64,000 nt of DNA from Terriglobia bacterium. Its GTDB lineage: Bacteria; Acidobacteriota; Terriglobia; Terriglobales; Acidobacteriaceae. The DNA is taken from assembly GCA_020073665.1 (NCBI GenBank), contig JAIQEU010000016.1:62001-126000 (forward strand), written 5' to 3'. A model generated the notes under the pieces. It did no database searches. It saw only the letters and a list, made by a program, of their open reading frames with translations, and was not told the DNA's origin. The translations under genes and the position numbers were made by a program. The stretch's first letter is position 1. Each line of letters starts with the position of its first letter. Positions 16,187 through 24,590 of this stretch are shown one piece after another.

Positions 16187-16882
16187 GTGAGCACCCTTCC
16201 CACTTCCGGCTCCATCGTCTTGCGGGCCGACCGCCTGTTCCGCAGCGTGAACGACAAATCGCTGGTCGAAGACGTCAGCTTCGATGTGCGTGCCGGCGAT
16301 GTGCTGGCCATTGTCGGACCTAGTGGTTCAGGAAAGACTTCGCTGTTGCGCCTGCTGAACCGGCTCGACGAACCCACCAAGGGAACGGTCTACGTCGAGG
16401 GAACCGACTATCGCCAGATTGCCCCGCGGGAGCTGCGACGCAAGCTGGGCATGGTCACGCAGCGGCCCTACCTGTTTCCGGGGACGGTGGCGGACAACTT
16501 GCAATTCGGTCCTAGCCAGCGCGGCGAGACGTTACCTCAAAATGCGGTGGAAGCATTGTTGGCGGACGTTGGCCTGGCAGGCGCGACGGCCCGCAACGTG
16601 GCCAATCTTTCCGGAGGCGAGGCCCAACGTGTTTCCTTCGCCCGCACCCTGGCCAACTCTCCGCTGGTGCTCTTGCTCGACGAACCGACGTCCGCGCTCG
16701 ACGATGCCGCCAAGTTGGGCATCGAAGGCGTCATTCAGCGGATCGTCCGGGACCACGGCCTCACATGTGTGATGGTGACGCACGACATTGCTCAGGCGTC
16801 ACGCCTCGCCGACCGTGCGCTGGTGCTGGAACACGGACGCATCGTGCGCGAGGGCAGTGTGAAGGAGGTATTGCATGCTTAA
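16187..16882 (+). CDS. fetA: FetA/YbbL-type ABC transporter ATP-binding protein
   Basis: 231-residue ATPase. Walker A is GPSGSGKTS, Q-loop VTQRPYLFPGT, signature LSGGEAQR, Walker B VLLLDEPTSALDD and the switch His VTHD. Together with the overlapping permease it matches the FetAB (YbbLM) exporter, which in Escherichia coli is linked to iron homeostasis and oxidative stress resistance. GTG start at 16187. A CAGAGGACGCAGAGG repeat lies just upstream. Confidence 0.88.
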   Translation: MSTLPTSGSIVLRADRLFRSVNDKSLVEDVSFDVRAGDVLAIVGPSGSGKTSLLRLLNRLDEPTKGTVYVEGTDYRQIAPRELRRKLGMVTQRPYLFPGTVADNLQFGPSQRGETLPQNAVEALLADVGLAGATARNVANLSGGEAQRVSFARTLANSPLVLLLDEPTSALDDAAKLGIEGVIQRIVRDHGLTCVMVTHDIAQASRLADRALVLEHGRIVREGSVKEVLHA

Positions 16883-17663
16883 GCTGATCTTCCACGGCGA
16901 ACTCCAACTAGGCCTGGCGCAGGCCGCGGTGGCCGCTCTGGCAGCCCTGGGGATGGTGTTGCTGGCCCGGCGGCGAGGAATTCACTTGGAGAGTGAAACC
17001 CTGGTCGCATTGGTTCGCGGCCTGGTTCAGATTGTCGCTGTAGGGTCGATTCTGCTGCTGTTGCTGCGCGGCCCGGTGTGGACCAGCGGATTTCTGCTGG
17101 TGGCCATGATCGTCGCCGCCGGTGCAACCTCGGGCCGCCGCGCCAAGGGTGTGCCCGGAGCTTTTCAAGTATCCACCTGGGCGATCGCTTGTGGCGCCGG
17201 ATCGGTGATCGCGCTAATGACCTGGCTGGGGGTGATCGACACCGCGATTACGTCCTTGGTGCCGGTGGGAAGCATGCTGATCGCCAACGCCATGAACACC
17301 AATTCACTGGCGCTGAACCGGTTCCGCGCCGATGTGCTGGCGCATGCCGGCGAAATTGAAGCTGCGCTGGCGCTGGGAGCCGAGGCGGGCCACAGCGTCT
17401 CGCCCTACACCCAGGCTTCCCTTGAAGCCAGCCTGATTCCGGCAATTGATTCGCTCCGTTCCCTCGGGATTGTCTGGATCCCCGGGCTGATGGCAGGGAT
17501 GCTGCTCTCGGGCGCGCGCCCGGTGTACGCCGCGGTCTACCAGTTTGTGCTGCTGGCCATGGTGTTTGCCGCCTCCGGTCTCACCTCGATGATCAGCACG
17601 CTGATGATCCGGGGGAGGGTTTTCTCGCCCGCGGAGCAACTCATGCTGCAGCCCGGCAAATAG
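16875..17663 (+). CDS. fetB: FetB/YbbM-type ABC transporter permease
   Basis: 262-residue membrane protein with about seven hydrophobic segments. Family features are LVRGLVQIVAVGSILLLLL, PVGSMLIANAMNTNSLAL and the cytoplasmic coupling stretch EAALALGAEAGHSVSPYTQ followed by SLIPAIDSLRSLGIVWIPG. The start overlaps the fetA end by 8 bases, so translation is coupled. Probable iron or metal-stress exporter. The actual substrate is not proven. Confidence 0.9.
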   Translation: MLKLIFHGELQLGLAQAAVAALAALGMVLLARRRGIHLESETLVALVRGLVQIVAVGSILLLLLRGPVWTSGFLLVAMIVAAGATSGRRAKGVPGAFQVSTWAIACGAGSVIALMTWLGVIDTAITSLVPVGSMLIANAMNTNSLALNRFRADVLAHAGEIEAALALGAEAGHSVSPYTQASLEASLIPAIDSLRSLGIVWIPGLMAGMLLSGARPVYAAVYQFVLLAMVFAASGLTSMISTLMIRGRVFSPAEQLMLQPGK

Positions 17664-17682
17664 GGGGACGCAGGAAAACTGC

Positions 17683-18144
17683 CTAAGCCGTGGTGGCGCC
17701 GGGTTGGGCGGAGTTCTTGAGTTTCGCCCGCCGCTCGATTTCTTCCTCGGAATACAGAGTGCCGCGACAGTTGGCAGCGCGGCAGAAGCAGAGTGACTCG
17801 TCGTTGTCTTCACCGTCGTAGAGGTTGTAGTCGTAGGCCAGTTCTTCTCCGGCCGCGATGTCGCGCATGGCAATGATCCAGACCTGGCCATCTACTTCAT
17901 CCGCCTCGCAGTTAGGATTACAGGAGTGATTGATGTACGCGGCAATGCCGTTGCCGTCAATGACGTGGGTGCCGCAGTCCAGTCCGAACAGGTAGGTCTT
18001 TTCGCAGTGTTTGTAGCGTTCGTCGGCTTCCTGGAGCGTGATGCGGGGCCCGGTGTACTCGACAATGTAAGTGCCCTGCTCAATCGCAGACGTGGTGTAA
18101 CAGCCAGATTCGTGAATCTGTGAAGAACGAATGAGAAGCGCCAT
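17683..18144 (-). CDS. SET domain protein
   Basis: 153-residue SET-fold protein, probably a protein-lysine methyltransferase. The SAM-binding and catalytic motifs are NHSCNPNCE (72-80) and GEELAYDYN with Tyr 104/106. A post-SET-like Cys set follows at C119, C121 and C126 (CFCRAANCRGTL). Start at 18144 gives MALLIRSSQIHESG, the usual small bacterial SET N-terminus. The target is unknown. Divergent from the 90-residue hypothetical gene. Confidence 0.88.
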   Translation of the reverse strand: MALLIRSSQIHESGCYTTSAIEQGTYIVEYTGPRITLQEADERYKHCEKTYLFGLDCGTHVIDGNGIAAYINHSCNPNCEADEVDGQVWIIAMRDIAAGEELAYDYNLYDGEDNDESLCFCRAANCRGTLYSEEEIERRAKLKNSAQPGATTA

Positions 18145-18229
18145 GGCCCAATCCCGGGGTGATTTCTTAGCTGACAACCCAGGTGAGAAAATACCACAGG
18201 CCAGCGGATTCCGGCTGGGTGCGTGCTGC

Positions 18230-18502
18230 ATGACCAAAGACGAGAAGAAGCGACTGACAGCGGTTATTCGGGCGACGGAGTACCTGTTCCTGGAAAATGT
18301 CGCACTGAAACTTGTACTTGAGCATCGCGCCGTCTCCAACTGGCAGAAGCTACTGGAGAGACTGCTGACAGACAAAGAGATGCTGGCGGGGGTGCGTCTG
18401 CAGTTTCGAGATCTCTACGATGCGCTGGAGCACGCCGGTGATCCGTCAAGCGCTTTGGAGGCGGTCCTGGCCGGCCTTCCGGCACCGAAGAAGCCGCACT
18501 AG
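18230..18502 (+). CDS. Hypothetical protein, helical
   Basis: 90 residues from MTKDEKKRLTAVIRATEYLF. Predicted almost entirely alpha-helical with a charged N-terminus and a Pro/Lys tail. No signal peptide or membrane segment. I do not recognise the family. A longer frame (start 18131) overlaps the SET gene and looks spurious. Confidence 0.6.
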   Translation: MTKDEKKRLTAVIRATEYLFLENVALKLVLEHRAVSNWQKLLERLLTDKEMLAGVRLQFRDLYDALEHAGDPSSALEAVLAGLPAPKKPH

Positions 18503-18517
18503 TCAGCGGCAGGGCAA

Positions 18518-18703
18518 TCAATTTGCGGGCGCAGCGGACGGGTCGCTCAGCGCAATGAGCTTGCCCAGCGGGTAGTCCTCCTGGGTAAGAGGCGCTTCAG
18601 CAGCGGCGTTGATAACCAGTATCTCCCCGCTCTGAACTCCGCGAATGACCAGACGCTGACTCTCAACCGCGACGACCCGATATTTTTCGTCGAAGATTGC
18701 CAT
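18518..18703 (-). CDS. Hypothetical 61-residue protein
   Basis: Short protein from MAIFDEKYRVVAVESQRLVI, beta-rich, with a conserved-looking GEILVINAAAEAPLT stretch and a C-terminal Ala/Pro tail. The strong ribosome site GGGGGAG sits 8 bases before the ATG at 18703, which supports translation and this start. No family recognised. Convergent with the 90-residue hypothetical gene. Confidence 0.6.
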   Translation of the reverse strand: MAIFDEKYRVVAVESQRLVIRGVQSGEILVINAAAEAPLTQEDYPLGKLIALSDPSAAPAN

Positions 18704-18830
18704 CTTGGTCTCCCCCGTGTGGTAGTTAGATGCACAATTTCGTGTTCGCGATTCCTGTGCTGGAACCGGTGGCGAGTCGGGCATTCCCCTACTTCCTAAG
18801 GTTTTTGGTTTAAGATAACAACTTCGGACA

Positions 18831-19985
18831 ATGAACTCCGCCCGACTGAAGCCGCTCGTGCATCGGCCCTCGGTAGTGATTGCAGGCCTGACAGTGATTG
18901 CCATTCTGGCGTTTGTTAGTGTCGGACGCCTGGCGAGTCGTTTTCGCGAGCAACAGAAAGCCCTGGCGCGGCGACTCTATGCCCGCGGGCTGGACGAACA
19001 AAGGTCAGGCCACTCCGACCTCGCCATCGAGGATTTCCGCACCGCGCTCGGCTATAACCGGGACGAGTTTCAATACCAGCTCAGCCTGGCCCGTGCGCTG
19101 CGCGACACCGGGCGGACCGATGAAGCGGAAGCATACCTGGTCAGCCTTTGGGAGCGGGCTCCACAGGACGGCGCGGTGAACCTGGCGCTGGGCCGGCTGG
19201 CAGCACGGGAAGGAACCATCGACAAAGCCATTCAGTACTATCACAACGCCATCTATGGCGTATGGGGGCCCAACCAGGACGCGAACCGGCGCAATGCACG
19301 CTTTGAACTCATCGACTTTTTATTAGGGAAAGGTGCCCGTCCCCAGGCTGAAGCTGAACTCATCACGCTGGCGGCAGAGTTGCCTCCTGATCCGGCTCTG
19401 GAACTGCGTGCAGCCCAGTTGCTTATTCGTGCTCAGGACTACGAACGCGCGCTCAAACAGTACCAGAAGATCCTGCAACGCGAGCCTTCTTCTACCGTTG
19501 CCCTGGCTGGGGCCGGGGAAGCTGCATTTCGGTTGGGACGCTATCGTGCAGCCTGTGCCTACCTGCGGACAGCGGCGGCTTCCAACCCGCAGGACGCACA
19601 GACCCAACAGTTACTCGAGACTTGCAACCTGATCCTGCAAGCCGATCCTTCCCGCCGTGGCCTTTCCAACGCGGAACGCCGCCGCCGTCTGCGCGCAGCT
19701 TTTGACCAGGCCGGCCAGCGGCTGGCGAGTTGCGCATCGAGCCAGGCGGCCCGTGCTGCCGATCCGTCCGTGGGTGCCGCTCTCGCTTCGCTTAAGTCAG
19801 ACTGGATGCGGCTCAAACCTAGAGTGGAGGCTTCTGCGACCACAGTCCGGGCCGACACCGCTGACACCGCCATGGACCTGGTATTCCAGATCGAGCAGCA
19901 GACGCAACAACAATGCGGCCCACCGGCTGGCTTGGATCAGGCCCTGCTCTTGCTTTCGCAGGTTCGCGGGGGAGTGGATCGATGA
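18831..19985 (+). CDS. Membrane-anchored TPR protein
   Basis: 384 residues. One N-terminal transmembrane anchor (about 17-33) is followed by tetratricopeptide repeats, for example ARGLDEQRSGHSDLAIEDFR, ALGRLAAREGTIDKAIQYY and LLIRAQDYERALKQYQKI. The C-terminal 100 residues are Arg/Ala-rich and helical. Probably a scaffold for an envelope complex. Its stop overlaps the ClC start (ATGA at 19982-19985), so the two are translationally coupled. Confidence 0.8.
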   Translation: MNSARLKPLVHRPSVVIAGLTVIAILAFVSVGRLASRFREQQKALARRLYARGLDEQRSGHSDLAIEDFRTALGYNRDEFQYQLSLARALRDTGRTDEAEAYLVSLWERAPQDGAVNLALGRLAAREGTIDKAIQYYHNAIYGVWGPNQDANRRNARFELIDFLLGKGARPQAEAELITLAAELPPDPALELRAAQLLIRAQDYERALKQYQKILQREPSSTVALAGAGEAAFRLGRYRAACAYLRTAAASNPQDAQTQQLLETCNLILQADPSRRGLSNAERRRRLRAAFDQAGQRLASCASSQAARAADPSVGAALASLKSDWMRLKPRVEASATTVRADTADTAMDLVFQIEQQTQQQCGPPAGLDQALLLLSQVRGGVDR

Positions 19986-21763
19986 CGCTGTCCAACTCTC
20001 CCCACGCCTCAGCACCGCCCCCCGCTAGTTCGCCGGAGCCCGTCACGCGTGAGGCGAGCGGTAACAAACGCTCTGCCTGGAGCATGGCCCAGGAGGAGCG
20101 ATTTTTTCTCATTCTGGCGGTTTTCATCGGACTGTTCTCGGGTTTGGCGGTGGTTTGTTTTCGTTTGGCCATCGAATGGAGCAAGATCGGGCTGCTCGGC
20201 CCAAGGCTTGAGCCTCACAACTGGCGCTTACTGGCGGCTCCTACACTGGTCGGATTGCTGATCTCCGTGCTGGTGATCTACATATTCCCCCAGGTCCGCG
20301 GTAGCGGCGTCAACCAGACCAAGGCAGCTCTTTACATCTATAACGGCTATATCCCGTTTCGCACGGCCATCGGGAAATTCATTTGCGCGGCGCTGGCCAT
20401 CGGTTCCGGGCAATCGCTCGGTCCTGAGGATCCATCGCTGCAAATCGGAGCCAGCCTCGCCTCTGCTCTGGGGCGACGGTTGGAACTCTCGCGCGAGAAG
20501 CTGCGCTTGCTGGCTCCGGTCGGCGCTGCGGCTGGCTTGGCCGCGGCCTTCAATGCACCTATCTCTGCGGTGCTGTTTGTCATTGAGGAAGTGATCGGAC
20601 GCTGGAGCGCCGGGATTCTTGGCTCCGTGGTGCTCTCGGCCGTCTCCAGCGTGGTGGTGGTGCGCTGGTTCCTCGGTTCGGAACCGCTGTTTCGCATCCC
20701 AGCCGTCGCCCTGGTCCGGCCGGCCGAGTTGGTTGCATACGTCGTGCTGGGCATCGTGGGAGGATTCGCCGCCGTTATCTTTGCCAAGTCCATCGGCTAT
20801 TTCCGGCCGCGCCTGCGCGCCTTGCCGCGCTGGACGCAGTATCTGCAGCCCGCACTGGCCGGGTTCCTGATCGGCCTCATCGGATTCTTCGGCGCGCCCC
20901 AGATCATGGGTGCAGGTTACGAATACATGGACCAGGCCATGCACGACCAGTTCACCTGGAAGATACTCGCACTGCTGGCCGGCCTGAAAATCATCGCCAC
21001 CACGCTTTCTTTCGTCAGCGGCACTCCCGGCGGCATGTTTGCGCCCACGCTGTTTGTCGGAGCCATGCTCGGCGGCGCGGTGGGCGGGGTGGAGCACATT
21101 CTGTCCCCACATTTGACCGGCTCCACTGGAACTTATGCGCTGGTCGGAATGGGCGTGCTCTTCGCGGGATTTCTTCGCGCGCCCATGACCTCTGTATTCA
21201 TGGTGCTGGAAGTCAGCGGCAACTACTCCATCATCGTTCCCGTCATTCTGGCCAACACTTTCGCCTACGTGATCTCGCGCAGTTTGCAGCCCACGCCGAT
21301 TTTTGACCTGCTCACCCGCCAGGACGGAATGGATCTTCCCTCTATGGAAGAGCAGAGGGAGGAAAGTATTCTGCGGGTGGAGGATGCCATGCAAGCGGTC
21401 ACGAGCCCAGTACTGAATGCCGAAGAGCCGGTAGAGCAGGCGCTGCACCGCGTGCAATCGCTCGATGCCGATTTGTTCCTGGTGCGGATGAGCCCCAGCG
21501 GCTGGAGCAGCGTCAGCCGCGACTTGCTCAAGCGGCTCGCCAGCGAAGGCAAGGGCGAACTGAGTTTAGGCTCAGCTCTGCCGACGGGTCGCCTGCCGTA
21601 TCTCCATCCCGACCTGCCGCTCGAGGTCGCGCTGCGTCACGTATACCAATCGCCGCTGGTGCCAGTGGTCAGCCGTGCCGACTTCCGCCACCTGGAGGGC
21701 GTCATCTCTCGCGATGCCGTCCTCAACAAGTACCGCGTCGTCAGCCGGGAACGGCGCGACTGA
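19982..21763 (+). CDS. ClC-family chloride channel/transporter with CBS domains
   Basis: 593 residues from the ATG at 19982. The ClC core has about ten membrane helices with the selectivity-filter motifs GSGVNQ, GPEDPSLQIG (Glu of the family G-x-E-G-P retained, next residue Asp) and SGTPGGMFAPTLFVG. C-terminal residues from about 460 hold a CBS pair, including VEQALHRVQSLDADLFLV. The retained gating Glu suggests a Cl-/H+ exchanger, but channel activity cannot be excluded. Confidence 0.9.
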   Translation: MTLSNSPHASAPPPASSPEPVTREASGNKRSAWSMAQEERFFLILAVFIGLFSGLAVVCFRLAIEWSKIGLLGPRLEPHNWRLLAAPTLVGLLISVLVIYIFPQVRGSGVNQTKAALYIYNGYIPFRTAIGKFICAALAIGSGQSLGPEDPSLQIGASLASALGRRLELSREKLRLLAPVGAAAGLAAAFNAPISAVLFVIEEVIGRWSAGILGSVVLSAVSSVVVVRWFLGSEPLFRIPAVALVRPAELVAYVVLGIVGGFAAVIFAKSIGYFRPRLRALPRWTQYLQPALAGFLIGLIGFFGAPQIMGAGYEYMDQAMHDQFTWKILALLAGLKIIATTLSFVSGTPGGMFAPTLFVGAMLGGAVGGVEHILSPHLTGSTGTYALVGMGVLFAGFLRAPMTSVFMVLEVSGNYSIIVPVILANTFAYVISRSLQPTPIFDLLTRQDGMDLPSMEEQREESILRVEDAMQAVTSPVLNAEEPVEQALHRVQSLDADLFLVRMSPSGWSSVSRDLLKRLASEGKGELSLGSALPTGRLPYLHPDLPLEVALRHVYQSPLVPVVSRADFRHLEGVISRDAVLNKYRVVSRERRD

Positions 21764-21832
21764 CCGGTTTCACCTCAGCAATGCAAAGACCATCGGGATT
21801 CGATGGTTGCGAAGGTATGATGTGCAGAACTC

Positions 21833-22447
21833 ATGGCAGGAATGTCGCAGATCTTCGCGCGAGTGCGGCTGGCAATTCGCAGAACCAGGCGTGGCGTGCT
21901 CTGGATGGGCTGCGCTTACGCGCTTGGGCTAACTGTGGGGATGGTCTCGGTCCATCTGGGGCACCAGCGGAGCCTGGCATATCGCGATCGCATCGTTTCG
22001 AAAGCGCAGGCGTCCTCGACCATTCTTCGCTATTCCGATGCACACCCAGTGGCTGCGGCTGCTCTCGACTTCGGAAGCAATCTTCTGGGGGCCACTCTGA
22101 CGGCTGCCGCTGGCTGGTATGCGCCTGCTCCTTTCCCTCTTGCCATTTATCGCGGTTGGATCGGTGGCATCGTATCGGTGGACGGCCACCACCGAAGCCG
22201 ATTCAGAACCATGGAAGGCGGGCTCTACTATGGCTTGGTTGTGGCTCTGCAACTTGTTGGCTACGTACTCTCCGGAGGCGCCGGAGTGAATCTTGGGCTG
22301 GCTCGTACCGGGACAAGGCCGGAATACAGAGGTTCTCGTCTACTGAGCGTGCCGACTGAGGCCTTCCGGGATGCCGCCTGGATGTTTGTTCTTGTTATTC
22401 CGATCTTTGCGCTTGCCTCTGCGCTGGAGTTTCTCTGGGATGTCTAA
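21833..22447 (+). CDS. SpoIIM-like integral membrane protein
   Basis: 204 residues with a basic N-terminus (ARVRLAIRRTRRG) and about five hydrophobic segments. The pattern of an early anchor, an N-containing segment (GSNLLGATLTAAAG), a central glycine-rich pair and a terminal helix ending FALASALEFLWDV resembles stage II sporulation protein M/DUF95 proteins, which occur widely in non-sporulating bacteria. No catalytic motif. ATG at 21842 is an alternative start. Confidence 0.5.
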   Translation: MAGMSQIFARVRLAIRRTRRGVLWMGCAYALGLTVGMVSVHLGHQRSLAYRDRIVSKAQASSTILRYSDAHPVAAAALDFGSNLLGATLTAAAGWYAPAPFPLAIYRGWIGGIVSVDGHHRSRFRTMEGGLYYGLVVALQLVGYVLSGGAGVNLGLARTGTRPEYRGSRLLSVPTEAFRDAAWMFVLVIPIFALASALEFLWDV

Positions 22448-22532
22448 GACTAGCGCGAATTAGCGCGCTTCGCTTGATTGCTCGGTTCCTGCTTCCCTAA
22501 ACTGACATGTCATAATGGAAGTACGTCGCAGT

Positions 22533-22609
22533 GGCCCCGTAGCTCAGATGGATAGAGCAGCGGTTTCCTAAACCGTTGGTCGGCGGTTCGACTCCGCCCG
22601 GGGCCTCCA
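22533..22609 (+). tRNA. tRNA-Arg (anticodon CCT)
   Basis: Full cloverleaf: acceptor GGCCCCG/CGGGGCC, D-loop AGCTCAGATGGATAGAGC, anticodon stem CGGTT/AACCG with loop TTCCTAA (anticodon CCT), T-arm GGCGG-TTCGACT-CCGCC, and encoded CCA. 77 bases. Confidence 0.97.
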
Positions 22610-22922
22610 CTTTTCCGTCGTGCAACCGGCTTCCTGCACGAAAAATGCAGATTCACTGCACAATTAGTTTCATTATGTGCAATTCATTTCACCAAGCGGG
22701 CTGGTCAGCCTCGAAAATCAGTCTCGGTCGGAAACCCGCGCCAGTTGCGAAGGCCAGCGCGTACCAGCAATCTCAACAATCCTGTCTAATCCACAGAATC
22801 AGTGCGACTGACACCTTGACAAGCGGTGTACAATCCGTCTGCTTGGGAGTCCCGAAAAAGGAATCCTGTCGCCAAGGGAAGGGAACTCTCGGGCGTATTC
22901 AGCCTTTCCAAGGAGAGATTCA
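22610..22922. other. Gene-free stretch after tRNA-Arg
   Basis: About 310 bases with no supportable gene. It contains TTGACA at 22816-22821 and TACAAT at 22829-22834, which are too close to be one promoter but may be parts of overlapping promoters for the secreted-protein gene. No tRNA-end duplication that would suggest an attachment site is seen. Confidence 0.5.
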
Positions 22923-23363
22923 ATGAGGAAGCTCGCGGTTCTTAGCATCGTGGTTCTGGCTTTGATCGCCTCCGGCGCAACACCTGCGCTCGCCGCCGGT
23001 CCGTTTTGCCTCCACTTCGTAAACTTTTGCGATGACATCACAACCACCACCGATAACAGCGGGAACAACGGTGGCACCTGGGACTGGACCTGCGACGATA
23101 TCACTTTGACGTCGGTGCTCGGCATTCAAAGCGCCGGCCTGATTACGTCTGCTACCCGGCCGGTTGACGCCAACGGCGTCCCTTTCACCTATACCACCAA
23201 CTTTGCGTTCAACAAGAAGACCTTGACGTTCAACCTGTGGGCGACGGACGGCACGACCACCTTCCCGCTCCAGTTGGGTCAACCCTACACTCTGAGCGCC
23301 GGAGTTTGCTCCAGTTCTGACGCTCACAATGGCAAGAAGCCCTCGATTAGTGGATTGCAGTAG
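22923..23363 (+). CDS. Secreted hypothetical protein
   Basis: 146 residues with a clear signal peptide (MRKLAVLSIVVLALIASG, cleavage probably after ALA at about 25). The mature part is Thr/Asn/Asp-rich and beta-like with four cysteines (C30, C36, C57, C128), so disulfides are likely. AAGGAGAG precedes the ATG. Monocistronic: tRNA and promoter-like bases upstream, strong terminator downstream. Family not recognised. Confidence 0.7.
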   Translation: MRKLAVLSIVVLALIASGATPALAAGPFCLHFVNFCDDITTTTDNSGNNGGTWDWTCDDITLTSVLGIQSAGLITSATRPVDANGVPFTYTTNFAFNKKTLTFNLWATDGTTTFPLQLGQPYTLSAGVCSSSDAHNGKKPSISGLQ

Positions 23364-23403
23364 CAACTGCTGCGTCGCCGACAGTAACGCGACAAATTGG
23401 CTT

Positions 23404-23457
23404 TCGGCCCCCTATGGTTGCCCACCGTGGCAACCGCTCAGGGGGCCGATGTTTTTT
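23404..23457 (+). terminator. Strong rho-independent terminator
   Basis: TCGGCCCCCT (23404-23413) pairs with AGGGGGCCGA (23440-23449). An inner GGTTGCC/GGCAACC stem extends the hairpin, and TTTTTT follows at 23452-23457. It ends the secreted-protein transcript just before the convergent epimerase gene. Confidence 0.9.
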
Positions 23458-23460
23458 AGC

Positions 23461-24408
23461 CTAGACCGCCAACGGAAGGGACTTGGCGGCCCGCTCGAAG
23501 AAAGCGATGGTCTGGCGCGCTCCTAAGGAAAGCGAAGTGGCAGGTGACCAGCCCAGCAAATGGTGCGCCTTGCTGATGTCGAGGTAAATGCGTTCGACTT
23601 CCCCGGCCCGCCTCGGGGCATACTCCGCCTGCATCTCGTGCCGCCCCAGCAAATCTCGCACCAGCGTGAAGACCTGCTGGTCAGTGGTGGGAACTCCGCT
23701 GGCAATGTTGAAGATCTCGCCGCGGCCCTTGTCTAAGGCGAGCAGGTTCGCTCGCACCACGTCGTCGATGAAAATGTAGTCCCGCACTTTACTGCCATCT
23801 CCATAAATTACCGGCTGGATGCCGGCCAGCATCTGTTCGGCGAAGATCGCGAACACGCCGGCTTCTCCCTTAGAACTCTGACGCGGACCGTAAACATTGG
23901 CGTACCGCAGGACGATGTAGGAGATCCCATACAAGCCAGCATAGGTATAGAGATAGTGCTCGACCGTATGCTTGCTGACGCCGTAGGGACTGAGCGCCTG
24001 GATGGGCGCGTCTTCAAGCACTGGTAGCTGTCGCGGCTCACCGTATGCCGCGCCCGCCGATGAGATGTAGATGAAGTGGCGGGTCTGGTGGGCGACGGCC
24101 TCTTCCAACAGATTCAACGAGCCCAGGATGTTGACGGCGGCATCGAACAGCGGCTCGCGCACCGCGCGGCAGACCTCCATCTGGGCGGCATGGTGGTTGA
24201 TTACCTCGGGCTGGAACTCGGAAAACACCGTCGCCAGGAAGGCCCGGTCCTGAATGTCACCCAGGTGAAAGGCTGCGTGGGGATTGAGATTGGTTCGCGA
24301 CCCGCGCGAGAGGTTATCCACCACCGCGACTTCGTGCCCCTGTGCGACGTAGGCATCGACCACGTGGGAAGCGATGAAACCGGCGCCGCCGGTGACCAGG
24401 ATTCGCAT
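23461..24408 (-). CDS. NAD-dependent nucleotide-sugar epimerase (GalE-like)
   Basis: 315-residue extended SDR protein. N-terminal Rossmann motif TGGAGFIASH, Asp-Asn specificity loop VVDNLSRG, active-site SSAGAAYGE and YGVSK (Tyr and Lys), and C-terminal GDGSKVRDYIFIDDVV. Probably interconverts UDP-glucose/galactose or a related sugar for envelope glycans. The precise substrate is undetermined. Confidence 0.88.
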   Translation of the reverse strand: MRILVTGGAGFIASHVVDAYVAQGHEVAVVDNLSRGSRTNLNPHAAFHLGDIQDRAFLATVFSEFQPEVINHHAAQMEVCRAVREPLFDAAVNILGSLNLLEEAVAHQTRHFIYISSAGAAYGEPRQLPVLEDAPIQALSPYGVSKHTVEHYLYTYAGLYGISYIVLRYANVYGPRQSSKGEAGVFAIFAEQMLAGIQPVIYGDGSKVRDYIFIDDVVRANLLALDKGRGEIFNIASGVPTTDQQVFTLVRDLLGRHEMQAEYAPRRAGEVERIYLDISKAHHLLGWSPATSLSLGARQTIAFFERAAKSLPLAV

Positions 24409-24590
24409 TGCCCGCCTTCGAATTTGTGGCGGTCTCCTCCACCGGGGTGGTGAGACAGCCGGTTCGATCGGCCGGGGTAGCGGCGAATAGAAAGTATGCG
24501 CTGGACTCAGGGCAGAACGTAAGGGTCAAAGGTGATCTAACGGGAATACCAAGTTTGTACCAATCCACCGCGACCGTAACGCCGGGCCTG

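Noticed and set aside
22533-22923. tRNA-Arg as a genomic-island insertion point
   Set aside because: No duplicated tRNA end and no integrase gene downstream. The following gene is a single secreted protein with its own terminator.
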